Assembly (NCBI GenBank): GCA_015039365.1
Contig: WION01000016.1
Span: forward strand, 372,001 to 436,000
Source: Amanita rubescens
Taxonomy: Eukaryota; Basidiomycota; Agaricomycetes; Agaricales; Amanitaceae
DNA length: 64,000 nucleotides
Reading direction: 5' to 3'
In this document: positions 33,394 to 46,589 of the stretch, piece after piece
How the letters are laid out: each line of letters starts with the position of its first letter
Numbering within the stretch: the first letter of the stretch is position 1
Made by a program: the position numbers and the translations under genes
The notes under the pieces: generated by a model
The model's input: only the letters and a program-made list of their open reading frames with translations
The model's database searches: none
Told to the model about the DNA's origin: nothing

Positions 33394-34269
33394 ATGGACT
33401 TCAACGATTACTACAACATCGACGCCATTCTTGCAGAAAACCAGGTTCAACCTCATTGGAATAGTTACTTTCGAAAATATAACCAACTCATTTACAGAAG
33501 ATACAATGTAAATTCAAACAAAGAATTCCTGACATGGGTCACCTTGGAACAGGCATGGAACGCGATGCACGTCCGACTGGCATCTGTTTTGTTGCTGTCC
33601 AGCTCACGTCGCGTTTTCTAGATCATCCCCAATGCTAAATTGCAACTTCCGGTCTGGCTTAGTTATATTGTATTATACTCGTGAGTCGCCATTATCAAGG
33701 TATTTGGTGCCAGAACTCCCGCTCAGGATAATAGCGATTGGGCGGACTTGGTCGTACCAATGCCGTTTACTCCCAGAGTCTACAGTGCACTGAAGGCGGA
33801 GCCGCGAAGTGTGCAATTAGCGAGTCTTATGGGTGCTGGTGCTTCATGGTATATGCTCGGCAGGATAGTAATGGACATGTATGTGATCAGTGTTGTTGGC
33901 ACTTGAAAACGTCCTGACATCGCTTCGCAAGTGTGCAAGGGGGGAGGGCTCAAGAACTATCTACCACGATGACCGAGGCATGATTTTCCCTTCCAGCGAG
34001 CAGGCGTCCGCCAGCTGATTCGCCTATGTAGACTTTCAAAGCTCGGCTTACGGAAGTCATTGATCAATCTCAACATTTTGCAAACTTGGGGCCGTCGGTA
34101 GGAAGATCGGAAGATGCAGCTCAAACATTCCGAGAGGGTCTTGACATCACTGAGCGCGACCGTAAGAAACTTTACAATGCACGGGGTACCGACCGCTGAC
34201 TTGGGATATAAAGTATTCACGTTGGCGAGGGATAGCGCAAAGGCGACCAAGCTGTGGTATGACGGGTGA
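33394..34269 (+). CDS. GINS complex subunit Psf3
   Basis: DNA replication helicase (CMG) component. Seven exons sum to 576 nt, or 191 residues, the usual length. Family signatures are MDFNDYYNIDAILAENQ, IPDMGHLGTGMERD, KLQLPVWLSYIVLYS, VPMPFTPRVYSALKAEP, SVQLASLMGAGASWY and ARLTEVIDQSQHFANL, ending AKATKLWYDG. Two introns appear to have GC donors: 33567-33621 (GCACGT, before IIPNAKLQL) and 33978-34031 (GCATGA, before TFKARLTEV). The frame forces these positions. The start at 33394 is the first ATG. Its 3' end faces the stop of the TmpA-like gene. Confidence 0.92.
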
Positions 34270-34508
34270 CTTTTATATATTAATGGTTGGGCATACATTT
34301 TACAACGCCATCGGCGGATGAGAACTCCAGAATACCGGGACGTGGGTACAACTGGGAAGCACTTGCACTGATACATCTATTACATAGTTACTGTACAGAA
34401 TGAATGTGGTCATTTGGTTGTTGTGATAGTCGAAAGAATGACAGGATCTATCTAAAGTGATAAGTTAAATAATAAGACAATCAGCTCACGCGACATCATG
34501 ATTCCAGA

Positions 34509-37048
34509 TCAAAAGTCCCATAATGTACCCTTGAAAACTTGGTTAATTATACGGGATGGACGGAGAGTGAATCTACGCACAAATGCAGGAATACTAGCCT
34601 CCATGCAAGCCTCCATCATTTCCTGGTTTCCTTGCAAATTCGAAGTAATAAATACGACTTCTGCATTCCACTCCTCGTAGGCAGATTTAATTAACTCCAT
34701 CGTGTCTGGTCGACCACCTAACATTCCAAGAATCAGAAAGATCAGAAATAAAACAACCATTGATACTCACCCATCTTTTTCGAGTCCCACAATATACGGC
34801 GCTCGGGTTCTATGTGCTTATGGATGAGCTCTGATATTATTGGTCCAAATGTCTTTTCTTGATTGGATCCTATCCATATCAGGTACCTATCGGGGTTGAG
34901 CACTGACGGGCGGCAATAAGACGATAGATCAACCGACCAGTCGGGGCTCTGACGCGCACTGAGTGAATCGAAAATTAACCAAGGAGACAAAAGGCTCACC
35001 TGTATACATGATGATAACGCTGCGCCTATTCCTGTCCCCGTACAAACTCGGATTCCCCGTTTATATATCGTTGTACTATTAGATACACCAGCAAACTGGG
35101 AATAATAGGTTGTTCGTCATTCGGCACCAGAACGATGACGTGTGGCGTCTCACCTTGAGTTCCCGAGTCCAAATGTGCGTCGGCGGGTCATCGACTAGTC
35201 CCTTTGTAAAGTCCCCCTGGACACCACATATAAGGTAATGTTCCTTGGAATCTTTCCCTTCCCTAGAAAAGAATTGCAGCTAAACGGCGACAGCAGGGTT
35301 GATGTTGAAACCTACGAAATGATACCAAAAGCATGATATTCCAAGAAACAACTTCGACTTATCCTTGCCAGCAGTCCCTGTTGCATCCCACGCTCAAATC
35401 GCAGAACTGCGACCTTGGGAGAAGGCTGTGATCGTTGTAAGAATGACCAGAAAACTACACCGTTTAAAATACTTGCAATTTGGACTTGCACGGGGACCTT
35501 GCGGACGGTGAACCAAGGGATCAGGATACTTCATGCAGACATGTCATGAGCAAGCAGTAAAAAAGCAAAATTGGTAAATTTACAAGGTAGTCATGCAAAG
35601 TGCGAACCAGAACTGTTCTTGGGAGACAACCCTGGAAACACTGGGTTCCATAGATTGGGTAGTTGGATCGTAGTATTCTCCGAGAACTACGAAAATCCAT
35701 GCTGCCACCAAAATTGTATCAAAAAAGAGATTGAGGATCATTGAAAACCTTACTGAAGAACAAGGCGATCCTGATAGAAGTAGTATGAGCGACATCCCGC
35801 GGCTACGAGGTAAGCGAACTGACCATCCCACAAATCTGTGGTGTCTCTCGAACACACTTGACAGGAGCATCAGCGTCAATGCAGCCCCAATTGACCGAAG
35901 GTGCACGTACTTATGATGGGTGTTCCTCACCCACGGAAGCGCGGCAATAATAGTTATTCCAATAGATATGCATGTGAAAACTCCAGTGACTAGCACTGAA
36001 GCGTAGTGCTTCCCGTGATTAATAAATATGTAAAACAAACGGTAAATAAGCCAGAAGAAACCGGATGTTGCGCAGCCTGAATGGATCCCGCCAAGGTGTT
36101 GTAGAATCGAAGTACATGCCAATCTAAATTTCAAAGGTGGCCACTGAAAGAGGGATTTATTTAGCATTTTGTCAACTGCAGAAAGGAAACAAGGTACCTT
36201 GCAAAAGAATGTGTTTACCATGAGATATAGCAGCCGTCCGAAGAGCTCGTTCCTGACGAGAATTGCAACCAGAATGTTCCCAAGGACAAACGCGCCTGCA
36301 TGACTTTGGGCGTATGTCCATCTGCCGGTCATAGCTGACAGGAGTGCGATGGCATTCCAAGCCACCGTGAATACAAAAAATTTCCTACGATGCATGATTA
36401 AGCATTACTGGGGTGGATGCAAAGCGCTGACGCGCGACATACCGGTACGTGTTGAACCACAATTGGAAACGAATCCATCGACTCGCCGGTTTCTTTGGTG
36501 GCAGTATCTTCGGCACGCCTGCTGCCGATATCACAGACCTTCTCGAGACCTTGCTAACAGGCCGTGAACCTACTATGCGCGAGTTCCTCGCGGAAGGAAA
36601 ACGCGTCGCCGCAGTCACGTAAGTTGCGAATGAATCGACTGAATCGAGGGATGACGTCGACGATGACCGGGAAATAGGCAACGGCAGCACTATGGAGACC
36701 ATACGTGATCCACGTAGCGGTGCCAGTCCCTTTTCTGCGGCGTCTACAGATAGGGATGCCATTCCAGTCGGGTGCGGAGATAATATAGGGAAGCGATATG
36801 TCACAGCGGGGAGAGGGTGCTTTGAATAGAGTACCGTCGCCAGACGCGGTTATATTTGAGGAGCCTTTTGTTCTGTTGTTGGAAGAGCAGACAAAGATAA
36901 GCGGGATAGATGGCACTAGGAAAGCTTTGTGCCACACGATTCGTGCATGGCCCTGCCTTTGACTGCGGAACCTGAAAGCTTTGATGCAGATGTTGATGCA
37001 GATGGCCAAACCTTGCAGCAAGGTGGTGACTGCCAGTGACTGCCGCAT
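34509..37048 (-). CDS. TmpA-like integral membrane protein with ferric-reductase-type FAD/NAD module
   Basis: The N-terminus starts MRQSLAVTTLLQGLAIC and continues ARIVWHKAFLVPSIPLIFV and ATWITYGLHSAAVAYFPV. Then come hydrophobic segments (FFVFTVAWNAIALLSAMTGR; GAFVLGNILVAILVRNE) and LACTSILQHLGGIHSGCATS, with HH-pair motifs (ALPWVRNTHH; NVFERHHRFVGW). The C-terminal cytosolic part has YLICGVQGDFTKGLVDDPP, FAGVSNSTTIYKRGIRVC, GTGIGAALSSCIQ, RYLIWIGSNQEKTFGP, ILWDSKKMG and the end AFGTLWDF. This order is that of TmpA-type fungal proteins, which combine a membrane domain with an NAD/FAD-binding half. Roughly 700 residues, about ten exons. Some exon junctions between 36550 and 36650 remain unclear. 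Possible role in signalling or redox; not assigned. Confidence 0.8.
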
Positions 37049-38031
37049 TGCATCAGAGAGGCTGGGGTGTAAAAATAGCCACTATGGATCTAAAATTGGA
37101 CCAGGGAAAGTTTAAAAAATACCAGTTCTCCTTTTGATTGGGCCGCGTGTAGAACGTGCTTGCGTCCAGACATTCAGGCACGGGTATACTTAAAAGCGGA
37201 CTGTAAGCTTGTAATCCGTACCATAAAGTACTCGGACTTACAACAACCTACTGCACGAACACAAATATCATGCTTATCATAAACGGTCGACAGGGACCCA
37301 GTATGCGTATAGTGCGCTCAATATTATTTATGCTCCTGATAGCGCGTTGATAGGAGTAGGCATGGTCATCTAGTCAACACTCTCACCGTTGTTTGGAGTT
37401 ACGAAATGTAGTCGTAGAAGAATCCAAAAGTTAGATGCCATATTAATACTACGGCTTTGGCCGGTGCCGTCGTGCTCGGCAGTGGAAGCTGCCAACGTTG
37501 CAAGGTCAGCGTGTGATGCAAGACTTGGGAACAAGAGTTGCGCGATGACCAGGTGCATCGACAAAATGGAAGCGAATCAGGGGCACGAGAGGATCTTCGC
37601 GCAATTGTGCGGGGCAAAACCTGGCAAAACGCATCCAATGGTAGCAAGCAAAGCTTTGTAAGCATACACTCCAGGATAAAGCCATACTGCTTACCTTGTT
37701 CACGTTATGCTTGGGATTCGGAACACGGGCGGAGCAACTTTAACGTAACCAAACATCTTCTTGCTCATAACGAATTCCCTTCCATGAGAGTCGAGACGAA
37801 ACATGCAGTTCAATGACGCGCGACAAGGTTAGCATTTAGGGAAGATTTACTACCACTGTCAGGTGTCTCATCACATCCCACTGACGTCTCCTTGGCAAAC
37901 CCCATATTCAGCAGACTTCTCTGCGAACACTGATAAAAGGCGTTAACGAGCAACTCAGCAATTTGTCATTTCAGTTCCCTCGTTCCCACGAGTGTCGCAT
38001 ACGAAATTTGTGTGCGATTGACCTCCCTCTC
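37049..38031. other. Intergenic between the TmpA-like and CPS genes
   Basis: 980 bp with divergent genes on each side. Short open frames here lack coding character. It must hold both promoters. No RNA gene or repeat recognised. Confidence 0.5.
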
Positions 38032-41000
38032 ATGAGTCTATTCAGGCTCCAGCCTGTACGGGCTATTCGCTGTGTACGATCCTTTCATTACTCGCACATA
38101 TCACGTCTTGCTCTTCGTCCCTCCAATGTTCTTCGCGCCATAGCTGCTCCTGCTGTCGGCTCCTACGTGCCCAAGGAGGGTGAACATGTTCTCAACACTC
38201 CCTCAGATGTTGCACGAAAAATTTCCGCCAATGTTTTACCAAAATTGCCCAGACCCGATGTCCGTAAGGTCGTCGTCGTCGGAAGTGGTGGTCTCAGCAT
38301 TGGTCAAGCTGGCGAATTTGATTACTCTGGTTCTCAAGCTCTCAAGGCATTGTCTGAGGAAGGCGTCCAGGCTGTTCTCATCAATCCCAATATTGCAACT
38401 TGGCAGACATCCCATCAACTGGCTTCAGAGGTCTACTTCTTGCCGATTACCCCAGAATACGTCGCATATGTTTTGGAAAAAGAACGTCCTGACGGTATCC
38501 TGCTCACTTTCGGCGGACAAAGTGCACTCAACGTTGGCGTTGAACTCGACCGCATGGGTGTGTTAGATCGGTTAGGCGTGAAAGTGCTCGGAACCCCGAT
38601 CCGCACTCTTGAAGTGTCAGAGGATCGGGATCTGTTCGTTCGAGCATTGAAAGGTTTTTTTTTCCGTTTAAATTTGGTTATTCAGTGCCACTGACATATT
38701 ATTAGAAATTGATATTCCCGTGGCTCAATCAACGGCCGTTTCCACCGTCAACGATGCTCTCGAAGCTGCTGAACGCATTGGGTACCCTCTCATCGTTCGA
38801 GCTGCTTACACCCTGGGAGGTTTAGGCTCTGGTTTCGCCAACAACCCCGATGAACTGCGTGATTTGGCAGCGAAAGGTCTTAGTCTCAGTCCCCAGATCC
38901 TCGTCGAGCGTAGCATGAAAGGCTGGAAGGAACTCGAATACGAAGTCGTCCGTGACGGTGCTGATGTCAGTAGCGAGTCAAACTTACGTTTCCTTCCATT
39001 AACATAGCACCTCGCAGAATACGATTATCTGTTGCAATATGGAAAACTTTGACCCCCTCGGCACGCATACAGGTGACTCTATCGTCGTGGCCCCTTCTCA
39101 AACCCTTCCGGATGATGAATACCACATGCTACGGAGCGCTGCTCTCAAAGTCATTCGTCATCTGGGCGTCGTCGGTGAATGTAACATTCAGTATGCACTC
39201 AACCCTGTTTCTCGGGAATATTGCGTTATTGAGGTCAATGCTCGGTAAGCACCGTATTTCCGTACCCTATTTTCGAGTACTCATCAATTTCTTTTTAGTT
39301 TAAGTCGCTCCAGGTATGACTGCGCTCTTGTTCAACCGACTACTGCTCAACCATCCTGAAGTGCTTTGGCATCTAAAGCTACCGGTTATCCTCTCGCATA
39401 CACTGCTGCTAAGATTGCTCTTGGTCATACCCTTCCGGAACTTCCTAACGCCGTCACAAAGACGACCACGGCATGTTTTGAACCTTCCCTAGATTATATT
39501 GTAACCAAGATACCCAAGTGGGACCTTGCCAAGTTCTCAAATGTCAATCGTGAAGTTGGGTCTGCCATGAAGTCTGTCGGAGAAGTTATGGCCATTGGAC
39601 GCACTTTTGAGGAAAGTTTGCAAAAGGCTATTCGTCAGGTTGATCCCCGCTGGAAAGGTTTTGAGGCATACGTCGCTCCGGAAGACTTGGACAGGGCCCT
39701 TTCCCGTCCAACTGATATGCGGCTCTTCGCCATCGCCTATGCCATGTACAAGAAAAGCTACTCGGTGGACCAGGTTCATGACTTGACTAAAATAGACAAG
39801 GTTCGGTTCTGATTTAGCCAATCAACGACCGCACCAACCCTTTCGCGCAGTGGTATCTTTACAAGATAGAAAATATCGTCAACACTCATCGCGAGCTTAA
39901 GGAAGCTGGGTCTATCGAGAACATTGAAGCTGAACTTATGCGCCGGTCGAAGAAAATGGGTTTCTCTGATGCCCAGATTGCCGACCTGGTCAATGCTTCT
40001 GAAGACGTCGTCCGGGCAGCCCGCAAAGTTCATGGTATAACACCCTTCGTTAAGCGTATAGATACCCTTGCCGCAGAGTACCCGGCTCATACCAATTACC
40101 TGTACACCACATACAATGCATCAACGCACGACGTCAAGTTTGACGACAACGGTACAATGGTCCTCGGCAGCGGCGTGTACAGGATAGGGAGCTCAGTCGA
40201 ATTCGATTGGTGTGCCGTGACCTGCGCTAGAAAGCTTAGAGACATGGGCAATAAGACGATTATGATCAACTACAACCCGGAAACCGTATCTACTGACTTT
40301 GACGAGGCTGATAGGCTATACTTTGAAGAACTTGGTTACGAACGTGTTATGGATATCTACGAGCTCGAAAACTCTCAAGGTGTTGTCGTCAGTGTCGGTG
40401 GTACGTTAATCTTTTGCGCAGCAGCAGCGTGGTTTACGATGTCCTCTAGGTCAACTTCCACAGAATATTGCTCTTCGTCTCAAGCAGAACGGTGTCAAGG
40501 TCTTGGGCACAGATCCTGAACAGATCGACAACGCCGAAGACCGTCACAAGTTCTCCTCAGTCCTTGACAAGATTGGTGTTGACCAACCTGAGTGGACAGA
40601 GGCTACGAGCGTTGAAGCCGCCAAGGAGTTTGCGAACAAGGTTGGGTGAGTATACGAGAGTAAAGTTTGTCCATGCGACCCATCCTGATACATCTAATCA
40701 GTTACCCGGTCCTCATCAGACCATCTTACGTGTTGTCTGGTGCTGCTATGAATGTTGTTTACGAGGAACCCGCACTCGAACACAACCTATCCGCTGCCGC
40801 ATCCGTTTCACCACTTCACCCAGTAGTCGTGACAAAATTCATTGATGGTGCACAGGAAATCGACGTTGACGCGGTTGCCCACGAAGGCAAACTTCTCATC
40901 CACGCCGTTTCCGAGCACATCGAAAATGCTGGTGTCCACTCTGGTGACGCTACACTGGTCTTACCACCCTACTCCCTTACGCCTACTGACATGGCTCGCC

Positions 41001-41970
41001 TCAAGAACATTGCTGAGAAAGTTGCCGCTGGCTTTGACATATCCGGTCCTTTCAACATGCAAATCATCAAAAAACTAGCTACATCACCTGATGAAGAGCC
41101 TCAGCTCAGAGTCATCGAGTGTAATCTTCGTGCATCGCGGTCATTCCCCTTCGTGTCGAAAGTTCTTGGTCATAACTTTATCGAAGTCGCAACCAGCGCG
41201 ATCACGGGACAAGATGTTCCAGAACCTGTTGACCCCATGGAACAGAAGAGGGACTACACTTCAATCAAGGTGGCGCAGTTCTCATGGACTCGGCTCGGAG
41301 GCGCTGATCCGTTCCTGGGTGTTGGTGAGTCTTTATACAGTTTCGCACACATCGTCGCTAATGTGCGGATAGAAATGGCTAGTACTGGTGAAGTTGCAAG
41401 CTTTGGGAAAGATATATACGAGGCATACTGGGCATCCTTGCTCAGTACAACTGGATTCAAAATTCCCAAGGCAGGATCTGGTGTGTTGATCGGTGGCGAC
41501 ATTAGGAAACCCGAGATGGCCATCATCGCCAAGCAGCTGTCCAATCTAGGTTTCAAGCTCTATTGCTCGTCCCCTGTCGTCGAGGAGCATCTCAACGATA
41601 TACCCTATGTAGCTGCGAAACGCATCTTATTCCCAAAAAATGATAAGCGCAAATTGCGTGAAGTCTTTGATGAATACAACATCCAGACCGTTATTAATCT
41701 TGCCAATGCTCGGGGTACGGATACTACCGATGAGGATTATATAGCCCGCAGGTACGCCTTCTCGTCTTGCTTCCAAACAACATCTTATTATCATTATGTA
41801 GGAATGCCGTCGACTTTGGATACCCTCTGCTGAACAACGCTAAGACTGCACTCCTGTTTGTGGAGAGCTTGGCTAGAAAGATGCCTGAAGGAGGACTCGA
41901 TGGATACACAGAGGGTAAGATTCCTTCCGAAGTTCGTTCATGGCGGGAATTCGTCGGCTGGAGGGCATGA
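38032..41970 (+). CDS. Carbamoyl-phosphate synthase (arginine-specific), large chain
   Basis: Mitochondrial arginine-pathway CPS large subunit. Ten exons (38032-38653, 38706-38965, 39018-39244, 39299-39313, 39362-39800, 39851-40400, 40450-40645, 40702-41324, 41373-41751, 41802-41970) sum to 3480 nt, or 1159 residues. The N-terminus [20 protein letters not shown] is a likely presequence. Two ATP-grasp halves are seen: [42 protein letters not shown] and [13 protein letters not shown], then [46 protein letters not shown] and [20 protein letters not shown]. The C-terminal allosteric part ends EFVGWRA. No separate glutaminase domain is present, as in Cpa2/Arg4 of fungi. Exon 4 has only 15 nt. All splice junctions fit without frame errors. 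Confidence 0.96.
39299..39313 (+). other. 15-nt microexon of the CPS gene
   Basis: TTTAAGTCGCTCCAG lies between TTTTTAG and GTATGA introns and supplies LSRSS of the conserved NARLSRSSALASK motif. Upstream and downstream exons end and begin inside codons, so skipping it removes five residues in frame. Confidence 0.9.
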
Positions 41971-42144
41971 AGAAAAGGATGAATCCATCTATCTTGTTTG
42001 TTTAATTCCTATCTAGTATCAAAAAAAGGAGCATATAGACTCCATGTATTGTACCATTATCCAAGATATAGACGAATCTTTCTTGATCACTTGTCCTTAA
42101 GAGCAATGTTCCCGCTTTGATTGTGATCCTCGTCGAGTAGGGTA

Positions 42145-43835
42145 TTAAACTAATAAATCTTCAGCTGTGCATAGCTCATCTAACGGAAGTTCCGACGCAG
42201 TGCCAGACCGTGAAAGATCTGCATAACTGTACGAGCGGTCGACGGCAAATTTCTTTGCGACGTTAGGGTCGAGCTTATCTTGAACGGCGTCAGCCACCAG
42301 TCGCCCGATAACCGGCAGGAACTTGAATTAGCAAGGCACAAATGATACATTTTCTAGTCAGCTGCTCTGCAGATGAGACCAACGGCTTGGTCTTACCTTG
42401 TAGGCATGACCGCTGCCGCCTGTAGCAAGAATTAGACCGTTATCGCCGGGATACCGGCCTAGGATCCAGTCAGCGTCGGGAGTGTCATTGTACCTGTATT
42501 AAAAAATCCCGAAAGATCACAGGACGAATAAGTACCGTCGTCAGAATTTCTTTTCGGCACAAGGGAAGAAATAATTGAAACGATGACGCGCCAGCAGAGT
42601 CTTGTGCCCATGAAGGGCTTGTCGGCAAGATCCGGATAAATTTCTCGAAGATATGTTCTTAACAATTGAAGCTCGCGTTTTGGAATGGCCAATCCACGAA
42701 CTGGGTCCGTAACTACGGTACGCGGGGTGGATATCTCTGTATCATGTCCTTCGATATTTACACTATGTGTGTACCCAAATTTGTGTATCGCGATTTTGAC
42801 CACACGCTCCTTTGTAGGCTGTGTGGGAGTAGTTTCATACGTGTGTCTGGTGGGCCAGGAAAGAATGCATACCGGAAAAATGTAGAAACCAGTTGATAGA
42901 TCCAAAAGAGTGGGACAGTCCTTGTATGCCAACGCTTCTTTCTCCGTTAGCTGAATCATGGCAATACACTGCCTAATTGATCGCGCAAAGGTTGTTGGCT
43001 GCAAGCTCCGGGTAATGTGTGGCTCTAAACTTACCCTGTGGCAAGGCATCTTTTCTCAAGCCCGAGCTCAGGGAAGGTAGAAGCCGTCCAAGAGCCTAAC
43101 GAGAGGATGACCAATGCCGCTTCGTACGTGCTACCATCAGAACACCTGACCCCCACCGTACGATCGTTTTTGCGGAGGAGACCAGAGACAGTTTTCCCTG
43201 AGATGAATTTGCCCTTAAGGACTTTAACTTTCTCGATCATGAGTGTCAACCCCTGGCTGGCATTCGCCCAGCCACCGTCGTAGTTAACGTAACCCTTCTG
43301 GTTCTCAAACGATGCGGTGTGGACGGCGTCTGGAAATATAGCTCGAATAGCGTCCGCCCCATTGAGCTCGGTAACGCGAGTTCCAAGTGCTACATCATTC
43401 TTGTACGATTCTTCCAAGTAAACTTTGCCAGCTCCTCCAACAGAGCATAAGTTGATCAAACCGGATCTTATCAAGAACAAACAATTTAGCGAACCTGAGC
43501 CAATTGAACGTGTACTTTACTCATGATACGTATCCCGCCATTCGTTTTGATCCTTCCAAGAGCGTATAGCGTCTCGACCGAGTTCCGCGTAGAATTTGTC
43601 AGAATAGGAGGATCGAACGACTGATTTTTCCCTGTATCAATGGACATGATTGGACAATAAAATGGTAGTACTAACTCCGGTTAATATCATTACTTGCCGC
43701 ATCTCTAGCAGGAAGTGTCTCGGATCGTTCGATGATAGAAACATCGGTGAATCCCCTCTTGAGCAAGTGGTACGCGGCGGACACCCCAAAGCAGCCTGCG
43801 CCAATTATGATTATTCGGTCTTCCGGAAGGATCAT
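42145..43835 (-). CDS. FAD-dependent amine oxidase (sarcosine/fructosyl-amino-acid oxidase family)
   Basis: The FAD-binding Rossmann motif is near the start (MILPEDRIIIIGAGCFGVSA). It continues SVVRSSYSDKFYAELGRDAI, AIFPDAVHTASFENQKGYVN, GYVNYDGGWANASQGL, DGSTYEAALVILSLGSWTAS and IHKFGYTHSVNIEGHD. ISTPRTVVTDPVRGLAIPKR and KPFMGTRLCWYTDSPDADWI follow; the Cys in TRLCW is the covalent FAD attachment site in this family. Near the end come GDNGLILATGGSGHAYKFLP and the C-terminus. About 460 residues with several introns. It lies downstream of PAL on the same strand, 225 bp away. Substrate (sarcosine, glycated amino acid or similar) cannot be decided; the frame is intact. Confidence 0.87.
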
Positions 43836-44060
43836 GGTGGGAGTAATGATAACGGAATGCTCGTAGTAGAGTTTGTGGAAGGTGTAACCACAACCTACTT
43901 TCGCGGATGCATTTTAAATTTATTCATTGTTAGGGCAATTGATAAGCTGGAAAGCAAAAATACATTCATAGCCTAATCTAAGGTTCCTAGTCTACATAAT
44001 ATATATATATCCAATGAATGATCGTTATTTAGGAAATGCCAGTCTAAAGTACAGGGGTAT

Positions 44061-46589
44061 CTAAGACCACATATTAACGATTACAGATTGCAAATTTCCG
44101 TCGCGGATTGACTCATGAATGCGTGATACGTGTTGTCCAGGGGTGACATCTTCGATGCCGAGACCATTCTCAAAGCCGTGGAGGTTCTCTATTCCATGCA
44201 TCTTGATACCCAGCGTGACCCTGACGAATTCATAGATCGGACGGGTCTTGTTCAGATAAGAAGCTGCAGGAGCGGGCCCGCGAACACCAGTTAGGTATTC
44301 GGTCTGCAACTGCTTTAAGAAGGAAGAAGCCCGAGAGGCGACACGTGAGCGGAACTTGGGGATAGAGGTCATTAATGCTGCTGCCGTCTCGCTATTCTCC
44401 ACATCAGACCCAGTTAGGAAGTCGACGAGTGCAGGTGTGCTAGAGGCCGCAACTTTCTGCATACGCTCGACAGCATCCATGGTGCTGGTGCTTTCGACTG
44501 TTGCCGCCATCACCTTGATGACTCTGGATAGTAATACTGACGTCTCGCTTTCGGTCAAAACGTGGCCGAACGCATCGCTCAACTCCTGAGATGCGATCTT
44601 CTTCAGTTCGACCGCAAACTCGGTCTGCAAGGCACGGAGATCATATGCCTGGCAAAGCATGTAGATGTGCGAAGCAATCAATATGGATAGAATCTCGAGT
44701 GAGTTCAACGTCTGGCGAGCTGAAATCAATGCCAGTGAGCTGAAATAGGATGTAAGATTAGAAGGTCATAAAGAAATGACATCTACATACTTGACGGACT
44801 GATTGTGCATCTCTGCGGATTGAATATGTGTCGATACTGGGTTGGCAAGATAGCCGAGCTCCGCCACGTATGCCGCAGAAGCAATATCGATAGCCTTTCC
44901 GTGGTAGTTAAGCGATGGGTCTGTCGCCGCAAGGGATGGGGGCAGACCGCGGTTCATTGCAGGATTGATGAGTTCAGCCAGTTGAGCAAACGTGATCTTG
45001 CCCAAGTGATGAAGGCCAAGGCGTGTCTTCTCCATGGCATTGCTAATGGCCATAGCTTGGAAGTTGCCACCGTGGTGAACTTCGCCAGTTTCGCCATCGA
45101 ATAATGGGTTGTCGGTAGCTAGTCATGAAGTTAGTCACGCGACCCTACTGAGCTGATGCAATGCATACATGTATTGCATTCCCGGGTAATGGTCTTCAAT
45201 GATTCGAGCAGATCTTCGACCTGTGGCCCGATGAATTGTGGGGCCGTCCGCAGAGAATAACGATCTTGGCGGAGGGTGCCCTCATCTTCTTTGATAGTCA
45301 ACTCTTCCTCTTGAGTGACAGCAAACTTGCTTCCCTCAAGCAAGTCCCACATAATCTTGGCCGCTTCGATCTAGCATCGGACAATTAGGAAACGAAATGC
45401 CACTTATGGCAATGCGAGCTTACCTGACCGGGGTGAGGCCGGGCTACTTCGCCGATGAATTTGTGATAATTCAACCGGGTGCCTTTAAGGGCTTCAGTGC
45501 TCATGGCAGTTACTACTTGGGTAAGGAGTGCGAGATGCACAGCATCATTCAGAGCCAGAGAAGCAACTGAGGCTGAAAAGGCAGTGCCGTTAAGGATACC
45601 AAGGTGCTCCTTAGACGCCAAAGAAATGGGGGTGATGTTATGTGCTTCAAGCGCTTTGCGTGAGGGAACAATCTGGCGGCCACCGAATACGCGGGGACCG
45701 TCAAACACCCTGATTGCAGGGTTACCGATAAGTGTGCCAGCAATATAAGACAGGGGAGAGAGGTCTGTGGGGTGAATTAAGCTACTCGCTTGCTAAGCGT
45801 GTGGGAAGAACTTACCTCCGGATGCGGAAATGCTGCCCCTCAAGGGGACCAATGGAGTAACATTGGCGCTAAGGAGTTCGTTCATTTTTTCAATCAATTG
45901 GGGGCGAACGCCAGAGTGTCCCCGAATGAGGGAGTTCATGCGTATCAAGATGGCGCCTTTGACCCAAGATTCCGGCATGCTGGTTGAAGCCAATGGATCA
46001 AGGAGCGGGAGAACCTCAAGGGGTTCAGAAGTGGAAGGAAGGACACCGCTGGGCTGGTGCTGCAATAAAGCATTACCAAGGAGCAGTGGTTGGTCGGTAC
46101 GCGTGTCTGCGCTACCACCAAAGCCAGTTGATACACCGTATATGCTGATGCCGCCATCTATTTTGTCAGTGACGACCTTCCGGCTCTTGTCGAGTCTGTC
46201 TATGACTTCGGGAGATTTATCGAGAGAAACCGACGCATGATATCTTGATGCAGCTGTCACAGCGGCGATGGAGAGGTTATATCCGTCGACAACAATGGAT
46301 TTCCCGTTCCTGTCAGAACATTGTTAGCCGAAGAGAAAGGTACGTTTAAATTAATAGCCTACTTATAGCCTTCGAGCTCTCTAAAAGACTCGATGAACGA
46401 CTGAAGAAGAGGAGTCTTGGAGACCGAAGGAGTCTGGCCAGGTTTGAATCCGTTGAGGGTGACCGTCCTTAAGAACTTGATCTCCGGGGTTGCGTTGAGC
46501 TTCACCGAACCCTCTGCAAGAGGACCAGCGATAGAAGAGCGCCTTTGGTAGGTGCGAGTCTCGGATGCGGAACCTGAGAGAATAGTCAT
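44061..46589 (-). CDS. Phenylalanine ammonia-lyase
   Basis: Deaminates L-phenylalanine to trans-cinnamate. Six exons (46589-46363, 46309-45816, 45764-45424, 45370-45169, 45118-44791, 44739-44061) sum to 2271 nt, or 756 residues, the fungal size. The MIO-forming triad Ala-Ser-Gly lies in [18 protein letters not shown], formed across an intron. The catalytic Tyr region is [16 protein letters not shown]. Other signatures: [24 protein letters not shown] region [36 protein letters not shown], and [20 protein letters not shown]-like tatatata is 50 nt upstream. The fungal clade lies between plant PAL and tyrosine lyase, so some TAL activity is possible. The divergent neighbour is FCF1. Confidence 0.96.

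Noticed and set aside
37389..37816. Overlapping open frames upstream of CPS
   Set aside because: No family resemblance, no splice support, and mixed on both strands; probably promoter DNA.
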